In this document: positions 41,527-51,107 of the stretch, in pieces
Layout of the letters: every line of letters starts with the position of its first letter
Numbering within the stretch: position 1 is the first letter of the stretch
Source: Chryseobacterium sp. PMSZPI
Lineage (GTDB): Bacteria; Bacteroidota; Bacteroidia; Flavobacteriales; Weeksellaceae
Direction: 5' to 3'
NCBI RefSeq assembly: GCF_002835665.1
Contig: NZ_PIZV01000004.1
Location: forward strand, 55,234 to 119,233
DNA: 64,000 bases
Notes under the pieces: model-generated
What the model was told of the DNA's origin: nothing
Database searches by the model: none
The model's input: only the letters and a program-made list of their open reading frames with translations
Translations under genes and position numbers: made by a program

Positions 41527-43734
41527 ATGTACAGGTTATTATTTATATTTGTTTTACTTATTTTTCCATTTTTTGCCCGAGCACAGGATGTTTTAAGCAA
41601 ATTAGAAAGAGAATACAACTACGCTTCAAACAATACGGTAGAACGACTCAATCTGGCACCCAAATATGCCACAGCCTTATTTTTCAATGACTTTAAACCG
41701 AAATCCTACCAGATTTTAGCTACTAATATTTCCTTGGCAACAAAGCAGGCTGATGGGAAATACGCAATTATTTTGTACGCTGTTCAGGCAATGAATTACC
41801 GGCTTGATAATAAAGATGCTGAATCTTCAAAAAGTCTGGAAATGGGAAAGGTTTACAGCTTAAAAACAAACAGCAACGAAGCAAAAGGATACCTGGAATA
41901 TGCAAGAGGCTGGATTCTTACCCGTAATAATAAAATCACAGAAGCTGTTGCTACTTACCTCAAAGCAATTAGTTATTATGAAAATTCACCCACAACTTCT
42001 ACACTCTATGGGAGATATGGAAATACAGTGAAAGAATTATCCGCAATTTATTCTGACCTGAACGAATTTCAGCTGGAAGAAAAATACAGCAAGCAGTTTC
42101 TGCTGTTAGCATCCAAGCAAAATGATCCTAACCTGATTTTCGATGCCTATATGAGAATGGGGTATATGTATGAACAAAAATATGTTCAGAACCCATCTGA
42201 TATACAGTTTAGAAATAAAGCAGAACAATACTATGTACAGGCGATTACGACTTTCAATACAAATAAAGGGACTATGCTTAATAAGAGCAACCTTTCATAT
42301 GCGGCCATTAATCTAGCCAATCTGTATACCGAATTCGATCAGGACAAAGCCATGCAATATGCCCAATTAGCCAACAAGGTGAGTCTGGAGACTGGTGAGG
42401 CTATTCATATTGCTTCTTCATTTGGAATTCTGGCAGAGCTTGCCATACAGAATAAAAATTACGATCTCGCTAAATCTTATTTTCTGAAAGCTTCTATGGA
42501 AATAGGAAAAAGTCCTGTTAGAAATCATAATATAGAACTCTCTATTCTTGAATCTTTATCCAGAGTTAGTGAAGAGCAGGGCAATTACAAAGAAGCACTT
42601 ACTTATTATAAAAGCTATGTAGATAAATACCGAAGCATTTACGATCAGGAAAAATTAGATATTACCAAAAAATTAGAGTCACAATTTGAGAAAGAGCGAC
42701 AAGAACAAAAGTATATAAAGCTGCAATTAGAAAGCGATAAAAAAGCACAGGAAATTAAGCTGATTAATATACTTAGGGCACAACGCGAACAGGTATATAA
42801 TAATTTAAAACTGGTAGAAGAGAATCAACGGGAAAGGCTAAAGTTTTCAGAACTTGAATCGGTAAAAAAAGAACAACAGCTTCGTTTGGCAAAGCTGGAA
42901 ACCGAACAAAAGAACAATGATCTTAACAGCTATAAAAAACTACTGGCATTCAAAGAAAAGATCAATACCTATTATATTATCTTTATTATCATTTTTATTT
43001 TTCTGATTTTCCTATTACTTTATGCTAATAAGCAGCGTGTAAAGTCGATGAAGCAAAAAGAAGAGCTTCATGCTTTAGCCATGGAGAAAGAGAAACAAAA
43101 TTCAAAGATATCCACGCTTACCGCATTGCTTGAAGGGCAGGAGCAGGAGCGTGGTCGTTTAGCTCGTGATCTTCATGACGGATTAGGAGGTTTGCTTTCA
43201 GGAACTAAATTGCAGTTATCTTATTTAAACCCCCATCAATCTGAAACCATAGAAGAAGATATTTCAAAATCAATCAACCAGATTGATGGTGCCGTAGAAG
43301 AACTAAGACGTGTAGCACACAATTTAATGCCCGATTTATTAACGAAATATGGTTTAGAAGTGGCCATTAAGGAGTTTGCTTCCCGTATTTCCAATACTGC
43401 ACTGGATATTCATACAGAATTTATCAATTATCATAATTCCATATCACAGGAAAAGCAATTGATAATATACAGAATCATTCAGGAATTGGTCAACAATGCT
43501 ATAAAACATGCCCATACTTCCGAAATTATTATTCAGATAAGTGAAGAAGAGAATGTATTATATGTAACGGTAGAGGACAATGGTAAAGGTTTTGACCGCA
43601 CCGGCTTAGATATGAAAAAAACAGCAGGTTTTCATAATATAGAATTAAGAGTCCAATTTTTAAAAGGAACAATGAACATCACTTCTGAATTGAATATTGG
43701 TACCAGTATAGAACTTCAAATCCCTATTCATTAA
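41527..43734 (+). CDS. TPR-containing sensor histidine kinase (HisKA_3 / NarL-type)
   Basis: 735 residues from the ATG at 41527 (a TTG directly before it is rejected). Signal peptide (MYRLLFIFVLLIFPFFARAQ), a periplasmic TPR-rich region to about residue 385, a coiled coil (EKERQEQKYIKLQLE...), one membrane helix at about 482-502, then a HisKA_3 dimer/phosphoacceptor domain with RGRLARDLHDGLGG (His550) and a HATPase domain (QELVNNAIKHAHTSE, VEDNGKGFD). It senses an unknown envelope signal and phosphorylates the regulator encoded two bases downstream. Confidence 0.92.
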   Translation: MYRLLFIFVLLIFPFFARAQDVLSKLEREYNYASNNTVERLNLAPKYATALFFNDFKPKSYQILATNISLATKQADGKYAIILYAVQAMNYRLDNKDAESSKSLEMGKVYSLKTNSNEAKGYLEYARGWILTRNNKITEAVATYLKAISYYENSPTTSTLYGRYGNTVKELSAIYSDLNEFQLEEKYSKQFLLLASKQNDPNLIFDAYMRMGYMYEQKYVQNPSDIQFRNKAEQYYVQAITTFNTNKGTMLNKSNLSYAAINLANLYTEFDQDKAMQYAQLANKVSLETGEAIHIASSFGILAELAIQNKNYDLAKSYFLKASMEIGKSPVRNHNIELSILESLSRVSEEQGNYKEALTYYKSYVDKYRSIYDQEKLDITKKLESQFEKERQEQKYIKLQLESDKKAQEIKLINILRAQREQVYNNLKLVEENQRERLKFSELESVKKEQQLRLAKLETEQKNNDLNSYKKLLAFKEKINTYYIIFIIIFIFLIFLLLYANKQRVKSMKQKEELHALAMEKEKQNSKISTLTALLEGQEQERGRLARDLHDGLGGLLSGTKLQLSYLNPHQSETIEEDISKSINQIDGAVEELRRVAHNLMPDLLTKYGLEVAIKEFASRISNTALDIHTEFINYHNSISQEKQLIIYRIIQELVNNAIKHAHTSEIIIQISEEENVLYVTVEDNGKGFDRTGLDMKKTAGFHNIELRVQFLKGTMNITSELNIGTSIELQIPIH

Positions 43735-43736
43735 AC

Positions 43737-44366
43737 ATGATAAAAGTAGCCATAACAGACGATCATCCTCTTCTATTAGAAGGTCTGAAGAATATTTTAG
43801 GAAATAGTGAGACCATAGATGTGATAGATTGTTTTAAAGATGTTTCGGAGATGAACACAGGTCTTGCAAAGCAAGCTATTGATATTTTGTTGTTAGATAT
43901 TAATTTGGCAGATATCAACAGCATTGAACTTATAAAACCTTTAAAGAAAAAGTACGAAAATCTTCAAATCATTATACTTAGCGTTCACAATGAACTGCCT
44001 GTTATTAATAGTACTTTAGCTGAAGGTGCTTTGGGATATATCCAAAAAAATGCTTCAGTTTCCGAAATTCTGGAAGGTATTAAGACGGTATATGCCGGTC
44101 ATCAGTTTTTATGTTCACAGACCCAGTCTATTTTAGAAAAAAAATCACAGGATGGATTAAGCCAGGTTCCAAAACTAACGCGAAGAGAAAAAGAAATTTT
44201 AGCCGAAGCAGCAAAAGGACTGACGACCAATCAAATGGCGGAAAAACTTTTTATCAGCCCGCATACCGTAGAAAGTCATCGGAAAAATCTGATTGAAAAA
44301 TTTCAAACATCTAATCTTAGTTCAGCTATTAAACTGGCCATAGAATACGGTTTGATTATTGAGTAA
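43737..44366 (+). CDS. NarL/FixJ-family response regulator
   Basis: 209 residues. Receiver domain: MIKVAITDDHPLLLEGLKNI with acidic pocket Asp8/Asp9, phosphoacceptor Asp54 in ILLLDINLAD, Thr/Ser switch in IILSVHNE, Lys in YIQKNAS. C-terminal LuxR-type helix-turn-helix: LTRREKEILAEAAKGLTTNQ, then LFISPHTVESHRKNLIEKF. It is the cognate regulator of the kinase before it. The operon ends at the hairpin at 44377-44411. Confidence 0.94.
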   Translation: MIKVAITDDHPLLLEGLKNILGNSETIDVIDCFKDVSEMNTGLAKQAIDILLLDINLADINSIELIKPLKKKYENLQIIILSVHNELPVINSTLAEGALGYIQKNASVSEILEGIKTVYAGHQFLCSQTQSILEKKSQDGLSQVPKLTRREKEILAEAAKGLTTNQMAEKLFISPHTVESHRKNLIEKFQTSNLSSAIKLAIEYGLIIE

Positions 44367-44376
44367 ATTTATAACA

Positions 44377-44411
44377 AAAAGGTCTGCTTACATCGTAGAA
44401 GCAGACCTTTT
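44377..44411 (+). terminator. Terminator of the two-component operon
   Basis: AAAAGGTCTGCTT (44377-44389) pairs perfectly with AAGCAGACCTTTT (44399-44411). It lies between converging genes and may act on both. Confidence 0.88.
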
Positions 44412-44446
44412 CTCTATATAAATTAAAAATTAGGTGTTCAATTAAT

Positions 44447-45013
44447 TTAATCTTTGAATTTCAATGTGGCATTGAAGAGATTTTTCTTTCCTATTAAATC
44501 ATATTCGTCATTATATACAGGTTCATACATTAATACATAGGCATTTTCATTAAAGTCTTTTAAATTGATAGGCTGGTCCACCATGATGTCATAAAATCTC
44601 GTAATGGTTCGTGTAGCTGTCCATTGTTTTAAATTACCTTTAGGATTTTTATCAAATCTATGATCTTTTATATCTGTATAATACCAATACGATGGAGCCT
44701 GATCCATTAAAAACATTTCTTTATCCTTATTATACAGCTCCTCAGCCATGCCTGTATTCTGGAACCATGCAACCTCAGGATTGTAAAGAGCTACTGCTGA
44801 TGAATAGATACCCTCATTGGTAGTGGTCCCAATTAGAAAACCTTCCAGATTTGTAGCCGCAATTTCAAATAGGAAAGTAGATTTTTTCAGTTCATACACA
44901 TTATTTATTGGCTCAATTACTTTTCCGTCTTGTTTAATAATTACTTTTAACGATTGTGCGAAAGCAATACAACTTACTAAACAAAAAAGGACTGCTAAAC
45001 TTATTTTCTTCAT
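44447..45013 (-). CDS. Secreted protein of unknown function
   Basis: 188 residues with a signal peptide (MKKISLAVLFCLVSCIAFAQ). The mature domain starts LKVIIKQDGKVIEPINNVYEL, a beta-strand pattern, and has a tryptophan/tyrosine-rich centre (QAPSYWYYTDIKDHRFDKNP). No known motif recognised. The Cys at position 15 is not in a good lipobox, so it is probably periplasmic or secreted. Single gene. Confidence 0.7.
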   Translation of the reverse strand: MKKISLAVLFCLVSCIAFAQSLKVIIKQDGKVIEPINNVYELKKSTFLFEIAATNLEGFLIGTTTNEGIYSSAVALYNPEVAWFQNTGMAEELYNKDKEMFLMDQAPSYWYYTDIKDHRFDKNPKGNLKQWTATRTITRFYDIMVDQPINLKDFNENAYVLMYEPVYNDEYDLIGKKNLFNATLKFKD

Positions 45014-45239
45014 TTTACATCTTTAAATAACTGCAGCAAAGGTATTGGGCTTTATCTTCATACACACTGGCTGATTTCAGGGGTTTTTTCCAGTTTCAAA
45101 TTTATGTCAATGACAACAGATCATTTCTCCCGGCTGATTATTATGAGTGATAAATAGCTGAAAACAGGGATATATTAAATCATGTATTTTAGCCAATTTT
45201 GTAAAAGATAAATTAAGTATTATAAATTATTTTCCAGGG

Positions 45240-45803
45240 ATGAAAAAACTAATAATCAATTGTTCAATTTTTGTAGTGCTATTAGTATCCTGTTCACCTG
45301 CTACAGAAAAAAGAGCTGACAAGGCAGATTCTACAGTTGCAAAAAAAGCAGATACAGTTGTTACTCATATTCCGGCAAAGAATACCATCTCAAAAGCGGA
45401 GATTCCGGATGACCTTTCAGCGTTAGTACCAATAGACATATTGAATAGTAAAAGTACTCATGTGTATGAAAAATATGGTATAGAGTTCTCTGGCAATTGT
45501 TATTCGTGTGATTTAGCCGGTTTATCCATAACAAAAGATAAAATGGTATGGACGAATGTTTGTGATGAAAAGGACACTTTTAAGTTGAATGGTTTTTCAT
45601 TCTCTACCGAAGGAAATAAAACGATTTTAAAAACACCGGAAAGAACTTATATCATAACTCAAATTGATAAAGCACCAGTTTACGAATTAATTATAGAAGG
45701 TGAAAAACTGGAATTGAATAATAAAAGAATATCCAGATATTTTACCACTCCGAAAGCATTACCGCTTTTTACAGAACACGATTGCGGTGATTTTGAAGGA
45801 TAA
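45240..45803 (+). CDS. Lipoprotein of unknown function
   Basis: 187 residues. Lipobox LLVSC (Cys18), a charged Ala/Lys/Asp linker (TEKRADKADSTVAKKADTVV), then a compact domain with NCYSCDLAGLSI and VCDEKDTF and TEHDCGDFEG, whose four cysteines may form disulfides. No family recognised. Last gene before the repeat-rich stretch 45804-46716. Confidence 0.68.
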   Translation: MKKLIINCSIFVVLLVSCSPATEKRADKADSTVAKKADTVVTHIPAKNTISKAEIPDDLSALVPIDILNSKSTHVYEKYGIEFSGNCYSCDLAGLSITKDKMVWTNVCDEKDTFKLNGFSFSTEGNKTILKTPERTYIITQIDKAPVYELIIEGEKLELNNKRISRYFTTPKALPLFTEHDCGDFEG

Positions 45804-46027
45804 TGAAATCTTATAAAGTTATTGTAAAAACCCATGAAATACTAATTAAATCAGCAGAGCAGTCTAAAAGTTAGGGGAGAATCTTTGTTTGAAAGAGACA
45901 TACATTTAAAATGATGTTCTTATATAAAAACACAAATATTATATAATCATTTTATTTGTAAATAAATTAAGAAAGCTAAGGTATTGAGAATGTAATGATA
46001 CAAAATTGCATGGACGTCAATATTACA

Positions 46028-46282
46028 GCCTCCCCAACTTTTATACTTGAGAGCCCATGGCCGGAATTTTGAGCCGAAGAAGAAGGATTTGATTCCATGC
46101 GAGTTTGGAAATTTTAGGAGTCAATATCAATTTTTAGCGGATGATTCCAGTCTTGAATTTTTGTATACTTTTGTTTGACTTCGTCGAATCTTCGATTTTA
46201 AGACAAAAGTATAAATAAAAAAATAATTTTAAATTTACTTCCATGCATTTCTATGTTAACCCCAACTTTTGAGACTGATCCG
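46028..46282. repeat. Degraded repeat element with CCCCAACTTTT ends
   Basis: CCCCAACTTTT occurs at 46034 and again at about 46260, bounding about 250 bases. Inside, TATACTTTTGT and ACAAAAGTATA form an 11-bp inverted repeat around TCGTCGAATCTTCGA. TGCATGGA and its inverse TCCATGCA flank the outer parts (about 46008 and 46245). The end sequence CCCCAACTTTTGAGACTGATCC is close to the end of the element at 46317-46641, so the two may be relatives. Confidence 0.5.
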
Positions 46283-46316
46283 TGTCTTGTCTACAAATTT
46301 TTAGCCTGATTACTTT

Positions 46317-46641
46317 GGATCAAGAGTAAAAGTTGTTGGGCTTAGAATATTTAGATCTGTTTAATTTTAAAATTTAACGCAAAGGATTTCTATTATCCGG
46401 TGTTATATTTTAGGAAGCAAAGACTGAATCAATCGTATTGATTCTTTCTAAGCATACGCATATCTACATCGCTTCATCAGCGACTTTTGTCGCTTTCTTA
46501 GCTCCCTTATCAATAATGAATTGAATATTGTCTTTGCGTTGAAATAAAATTTCAATATAAAGCTTAGAGGAGTAAAAAGATATTTTTTTTTTCTTCAGAT
46601 TAACTATTTTTTACCTAGTCCCCAAGTTTTGCACCTGATCC
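46317..46641 (-). repeat. 325-bp MITE-like element, copy 1
   Basis: The reverse complement of this stretch matches 51108-51435 over its full length, about nine bases in ten by eye, with only small indels. The ends GGATCAAGAGTAAAAGTTGT and (inverted) GGATCAGGTGCAAAACTTG are imperfect terminal inverted repeats. The centre has an AGCGACTTTTGTCGCT hairpin. No coding capacity. A miniature inverted-repeat transposable element is the simplest reading; no clear target duplication was identified. Confidence 0.8.
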
Positions 46642-46670
46642 ATTACTTTTCTATAAAACTTTACAACAAA

Positions 46671-46696
46671 AAAACCTCAAAGTAATTTGAGGTTTT
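46671..46696 (-). terminator. Terminator of infC
   Basis: AAAACCTCAAA (46671-46681) pairs with TTTGAGGTTTT (46686-46696), and more T follows on the minus strand. It is 21 bases after the infC stop and ends the thrS-infC transcript here rather than continuing into rpmI. Confidence 0.87.
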
Positions 46697-46716
46697 ATAT
46701 GTAAATAATAATTGAA

Positions 46717-47277
46717 TTATTTCGCTGGTTTTTTAGGGCTCATCATCATAATCATCCTTTTTCCTTCAAGCTTAGGAAGCTGATCTACCTTACCAACATG
46801 CTCCAATTCCTGAGCTAATTTTAAAAGTAAGATTTCTCCCTGATCTTTAAAGATAATCGAACGTCCTTTAAAAAATACGTAGGTCTTTAATTTAGAACCT
46901 TCTTCAAGGAATTTTTCAGCATGTTTCTTCTTGAATTCATAATCGTGGTCATCTGTCTGAGGTCCGAAACGAATCTCTTTTACAACCACTTTTACCTGCT
47001 TAGCTTTTAATTCCTTTTGTTTTTTCTTTTGCTCGTATAAAAACTTTTTATAGTCTAATATTCTCGCAATAAAAGGTTCTGCTTTATCGGAAATTACGAC
47101 TAGATCCAATTCCTGTTCTGTAGCAAGTTGTCTTGCTTTGTCGATTGGATAAACTCCCGGTTCTACGTTATCGCCCACTAAACGAAGCTCTCTCACACGA
47201 ATTTTATCGTTGATCAAGTGAGCGTCCTCCTGTTGTGGACGTCTCTGTGGGCCCCTGTTGTTAAATCTTTGTGCTAT
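46717..47277 (-). CDS. infC: Translation initiation factor IF-3, probable AUA start
   Basis: 186 residues from an ATA codon at 47277-47275, reading (M)[19 protein letters not shown] then [19 protein letters not shown] at 47217 would remove the basic N-terminal segment that IF-3 proteins carry before the conserved (R/L)IN..IR motif; upstream of ATA the frame closes after four more codons and offers no ATG, GTG or TTG. Core motifs [53 protein letters not shown] are typical. IF-3 genes are known to use rare starts (AUU in enterics) for self-regulation, so AUA is plausible. Confidence 0.9.
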   Translation of the reverse strand: MAQRFNNRGPQRRPQQEDAHLINDKIRVRELRLVGDNVEPGVYPIDKARQLATEQELDLVVISDKAEPFIARILDYKKFLYEQKKKQKELKAKQVKVVVKEIRFGPQTDDHDYEFKKKHAEKFLEEGSKLKTYVFFKGRSIIFKDQGEILLLKLAQELEHVGKVDQLPKLEGKRMIMMMSPKKPAK

Positions 47278-47351
47278 TGTATTATAATTTTATTGGTTAA
47301 TTACTTAATTTAATTGGTTTAAAGATTTCATTAATGTTTAAATCTTTAAAT

Positions 47352-49271
47352 TTATATTGTTGCTTCCTTTTTGAAATAAGTCACAAAATCTTCCAATTTC
47401 ATCACTCCAAGGTCACCTTCACCACGTCTTCTTACAGAAATCGTGCCTTCTTTTTCTTCATTTTCTCCTACTACAAGCATGAATGGAATTTTCTTCAATT
47501 CAGCATCACGGATCTTTTTACCGGTCTTCTCGTTTCTGTCATCAATCTGACCGCTAATATCGTGATTTTCCAAAAATTGTGAAACATTTTTTGAATAATC
47601 TACATACTTTTCACTGATTGGTAGAATAATAAACTGATCAGGGCTTAACCATAGCGGGAAATCTCCGGCTGTATTCTCCAACAAGATTGCGATAAAGCGT
47701 TCCATAGAACCAAAAGGAGCTCTGTGGATCATTACCGGTCTGTGCTTTTCGTTATCACTTCCGATATAATGAAGGTCAAATCTTTCCGGAAGGTTATAGT
47801 CTACCTGGATAGTTCCAAGCTGCCATTTTCTTCCTAAAGCATCTTTTACCATGAAGTCAAGTTTAGGTCCGTAGAATGCGGCTTCACCGTACTCAATTAC
47901 TGTTTTTAAACCTTTCTTCTCAGCTGCATTGATGATTGCATTTTCTGCTTTCTCCCAGTTTTCATCAGATCCGATATATTTTTCTTTGTTTTCAGGATCT
48001 CTTAATGAAACCTGAGTCACAAAATCTTCAAAACCTAAAGATTTAAACACATAAAGTGTTAAGTCGATTACCTTTTCAAATTCTTCAGAAAGTTGATCCG
48101 GAGTACAGAATAAGTGCGCATCATCCTGAGTAAATCCACGAACTCTTGTTAATCCGTGAAGCTCTCCACTTTGCTCATATCTGTAAACAGTACCAAATTC
48201 TGCATATCTCTTAGGAAGATCTCTATAGCTCCATTGTGAAGTCTTATAGATTTCACAGTGGTGAGGGCAGTTCATTGGTTTCAGCATGAATTCTTCTCCT
48301 TCATTCGGAGTTTTGATTGGCTGGAAGCTGTCTGCACCGTATTTGTCCCAGTGACCTGAAGTCACATATAATTCTTTTGCTCCGATGTGAGGAGACATTA
48401 CAAATTCATAACCTCCTTTTTTCTGAGCTGCTGAAAGGAAATTTTCTAATTTTCTTCTTAAAGCGGTACCTTTTGGCAACCAAAGTGGTAAACCTGCACC
48501 AACCTTTTCAGAGAAGGCATAAATTCCCAATTCTTTACCTAATTTTCTGTGATCTCTTCTTTTTGCTTCTTCTAGTCTTTCAAGGTATTCCGTAAGATCT
48601 TTCTGTTTAGGGAAAGAAATACCATATACTCTTGTAAGCTGAGGGTTATTTTCATTTCCTCTCCAATAAGCTCCTGCAGCATTTAAAATCTTAACCGCTT
48701 TTACTATCCCCGTATTAGGAATATGACCACCACGACATAAGTCTGTGAAATCATCATGAGTTACAAAAGTGATTTCTCCATCATTTAAATTCGAGATCAA
48801 CTCAACTTTGTAAGGATTATCTGCATATGTTTTTAAGGCATCCTCTTTAGATACCGGATATAGAGAGAATGTTGATCCTTTTTTTGCATTTTCCAGGATT
48901 TTCTTTTCAATCTTTTCAAAATCCTTTTCAGATAAACTTTCATCCCCGAAATCAACATCATAATAGAATCCGCTTTCAATTGCCGGACCGATAGTCAACT
49001 TAGCATTAGGATAAAACTCAAGGATCGCCTGCGCCAAAAGGTGGGCAGAAGAGTGCCAGAAAGCCTTCTTTCCAAGATCATCATTCCAGGTCAAAAGCTG
49101 TACCGTAGAATCCGTGGTTATAGGTGTGGTCGTCTCTACTTGTTTACCGTTAACAATTGCGGAAATGGTATTTCTAGCCAATCCCTCGCTTATAGATTTT
49201 GCCACATCTAGGGGAGTAACTGCTCCCTCGAATTCTTTGACACTATTGTCTGGAAGTGTAATTTTTATCAT
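47352..49271 (-). CDS. thrS: Threonyl-tRNA synthetase
   Basis: 639 residues, normal length. TGS domain (1-60), tRNA-SAD editing domain with [10 protein letters not shown] and later [12 protein letters not shown] (zinc/editing residues), class II core with motif 2 [20 protein letters not shown] and [13 protein letters not shown] carrying the catalytic-site zinc Cys, motif 3 [15 protein letters not shown], and C-terminal anticodon-binding domain ([15 protein letters not shown]). It charges tRNA-Thr. infC follows after 74 bases. A TATTTTTG box on the minus strand at 49296-49303 is the likely promoter. Confidence 0.97.
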   Translation of the reverse strand: MIKITLPDNSVKEFEGAVTPLDVAKSISEGLARNTISAIVNGKQVETTTPITTDSTVQLLTWNDDLGKKAFWHSSAHLLAQAILEFYPNAKLTIGPAIESGFYYDVDFGDESLSEKDFEKIEKKILENAKKGSTFSLYPVSKEDALKTYADNPYKVELISNLNDGEITFVTHDDFTDLCRGGHIPNTGIVKAVKILNAAGAYWRGNENNPQLTRVYGISFPKQKDLTEYLERLEEAKRRDHRKLGKELGIYAFSEKVGAGLPLWLPKGTALRRKLENFLSAAQKKGGYEFVMSPHIGAKELYVTSGHWDKYGADSFQPIKTPNEGEEFMLKPMNCPHHCEIYKTSQWSYRDLPKRYAEFGTVYRYEQSGELHGLTRVRGFTQDDAHLFCTPDQLSEEFEKVIDLTLYVFKSLGFEDFVTQVSLRDPENKEKYIGSDENWEKAENAIINAAEKKGLKTVIEYGEAAFYGPKLDFMVKDALGRKWQLGTIQVDYNLPERFDLHYIGSDNEKHRPVMIHRAPFGSMERFIAILLENTAGDFPLWLSPDQFIILPISEKYVDYSKNVSQFLENHDISGQIDDRNEKTGKKIRDAELKKIPFMLVVGENEEKEGTISVRRRGEGDLGVMKLEDFVTYFKKEATI

Positions 49272-49690
49272 TGTTTACTAAGAAATTTTAAGATGCAAAA
49301 ATACGCATTTTTTGGATAATAAACTACATCAGCACCTATTTAGAATGATAATTAATATTAAAATTGAGAAGATTTTTATAGTTTGAACTTTTCCGGCTTC
49401 TGCACTTACTTACTTTGAAAGAAAAAAAATTAAACTTTTATTCCTGATACCAAGATATTAAAGCCACATATTTGGAAAAATATTTGTAATTATGAATATG
49501 AAAAATGATAGATATTTTAAATCTCTTAAACTTAATTAAAATATGATGCTATCACAATCAATAATCTTAATTCATGGAACTGAAATTCACAGGAAATATG
49601 CAATGATAAATCAAACAAGAATTCTATCATAATATTCCAATATAATAAATAACCTCAATCCAAAATATAATTTTCAAACCACAACTGATT
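49272..49690. other. Divergent intergenic region, thrS promoter side
   Basis: 419 AT-rich bases between thrS (minus) and the dipeptidase (plus). The only clear element is TATTTTTG on the minus strand at 49296-49303, a -7 box for thrS-infC 25 bases before the thrS start codon. No leader peptide, T-box or gene remnant was seen. Confidence 0.55.
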
Positions 49691-50665
49691 ATGAATACGA
49701 TAAATGTTGATCTGCACTGCGACTTGTTATATTACCTGCTTGATCCCAAAGCTTTGATTGATGACAAAGAAATAGGGTGTTCTTTGCCTTATTTAACAGA
49801 AGGAAATGTAAAGCTTCAGGTAATGGCTATCTATGCGGGGACTGGAGAAGGAAGTACCCGATATGGAATAACACAAAGTGAAATATTTTCAAACCTTATA
49901 AAAAACGATCATTTTTTCCTGTTTAATAATGAAAACTACAAAACATCTGAAAACAGAAATCGGGTAGGAGTAATTGCCTCTATTGAAAATGGTTCTGCAT
50001 TTTGTGATGAAAATGAAAGTCTGGATTCCGGATTTAAAAATCTAGAAAAAATTATTCAGAATACTCAAAAAGTTCTTTATATCGGGATTACTCATCATAC
50101 CGAAAACCGCTTCGGAGGAGGGAATAATGCTAAGGCAGGGTTAAAAGACGATGGAAAAGTTTTAATAGATTATATTGCAGACAGAAAAATTGCAATAGAT
50201 TTAGCCCATACTAGCGATCAGCTGGCACACGATATTTTCAATTATATAGATCAAAGAGGGTATTCAATTCCGATTCTGGCGAGCCATTCCAATTACAGAT
50301 CTGTCTATAAAAATAACAGGAATCTTCCTGATGAATTAGCCAAAGAAGTAATCCATAGAAAAGGATTAATCGGGCTCAATTTTATTAAAGATTATGTAGA
50401 TATCCATCATCCGGAAAGGTTCTATGAGCACATTCAATATGGCTTAGACCTGGGTGGGGAGGATAGTATGGCTTATGGTGCGGATTATTTCTATTGGAAG
50501 AATCATCCGGATACGTCCCGTCATCCGTTTTTCTTTCCTGAACATTCAAATGCTTCCCGATATCCTGCAATCAATAAAGAAATTGAAGAAAGATTTTCAC
50601 GTGAACTGGTTGAAAAAATCAGTCATAAAAATGCTTTGAAATTTATTGAAAATATTTATAAATAA
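49691..50665 (+). CDS. Membrane-dipeptidase-like peptidase (M19)
   Basis: 324 residues. VDLHCDLLYYL gives the HxD metal site of M19 renal-dipeptidase homologues, IASIENGSAF the bridging Glu, GITHHTENRFGGG, DLAHTSDQ and ILASHSNYRSV the further His ligands, and GLIGLNFIKDYV plus GADYFYW the rest of the barrel. It hydrolyses dipeptides with two zinc ions. No signal peptide, so it is cytoplasmic. It is bracketed together with infC-thrS by the two inverted repeat copies. Confidence 0.88.
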   Translation: MNTINVDLHCDLLYYLLDPKALIDDKEIGCSLPYLTEGNVKLQVMAIYAGTGEGSTRYGITQSEIFSNLIKNDHFFLFNNENYKTSENRNRVGVIASIENGSAFCDENESLDSGFKNLEKIIQNTQKVLYIGITHHTENRFGGGNNAKAGLKDDGKVLIDYIADRKIAIDLAHTSDQLAHDIFNYIDQRGYSIPILASHSNYRSVYKNNRNLPDELAKEVIHRKGLIGLNFIKDYVDIHHPERFYEHIQYGLDLGGEDSMAYGADYFYWKNHPDTSRHPFFFPEHSNASRYPAINKEIEERFSRELVEKISHKNALKFIENIYK

Positions 50666-50689
50666 TTTGGCTTAGATTCTTTGGAATGA

Positions 50690-50990
50690 GAATGTTTGTA
50701 TGCATTCACATTATTGAATGAAACCAACCTGCTTTTGTCATTCCGGAAAGGAATCCAAGTCTCAAAATTGATCCATAAACATGAATAATGCAGGCTGGAT
50801 CCCTTGCGGGATGACAAATGATAAGTTAAAATGGAAATACTTATGATGATAATGAATCAAATTCAAATTATTCTGAAAGGTATTCAAACCCTCAAAATTA
50901 ATTTACGGAATGACAATATTTGTATGTATTTTGTTATTTAATGAAACCTATTGCTTTTTGTCATTCTGTAAGAATCTAAACGAGGTTGTT
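50690..50990. repeat. Degenerate TGTCATTCCG...GGAATC intergenic repeats
   Basis: TTTTGTCATTCCGGAAAGGAATCC (about 50735), ATCCCTTGCGGGATGACAAA (about 50798), TTATTCTGAAAGGTATTCAA (about 50868) and TTTTGTCATTCTGTAAGAATC (about 50957) are related hairpin units. The first and last share longer flanks (AATGAAACC...TGCTTTTTGTCATTC), so the array grew by duplication of roughly 225 bases. TGTCATTCnG...AATC units are common between genes of Flavobacteriia. Confidence 0.65.
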
Positions 50991-51107
50991 GTATAAATAT
51001 CTAATTATTTTATATAGCATTTTAATTCCTATAAAATAACAACTTCTTTTTAACAATATATTATCTGCTTAATCTGCAAAATTTGCGAGATTTAAAAAAA
51101 TAAAAAC

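Larger units (their letters stand above)
45804..46716. other. Gene-free, repeat-filled stretch before infC
   Basis: 913 bases. It holds an older repeat fragment at 46028-46282, the 325-bp element at 46317-46641 and the infC terminator at 46671-46696. The first 220 bases are AT-rich with no feature. No reading frame longer than about 60 codons looks protein-like, and no transposase remnant was found. Confidence 0.6.

Noticed and set aside
45804..46716. Insertion sequence with transposase
   Set aside because: Terminal repeats are present, but no frame on either strand encodes DDE, HUH or serine recombinase motifs.
47217..47219. TTG as the infC start
   Set aside because: It would remove the basic N-terminal segment that precedes the conserved IN..IR motif in IF-3 proteins.
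49272..49690. T-box or other riboswitch before thrS
   Set aside because: The space between the likely promoter and thrS is only about 25 bases, too short for a T-box, and no conserved motif was found.
50690..50990. CRISPR array
   Set aside because: The repeat units are unevenly spaced, degenerate and of hairpin type, and no cas genes are present.
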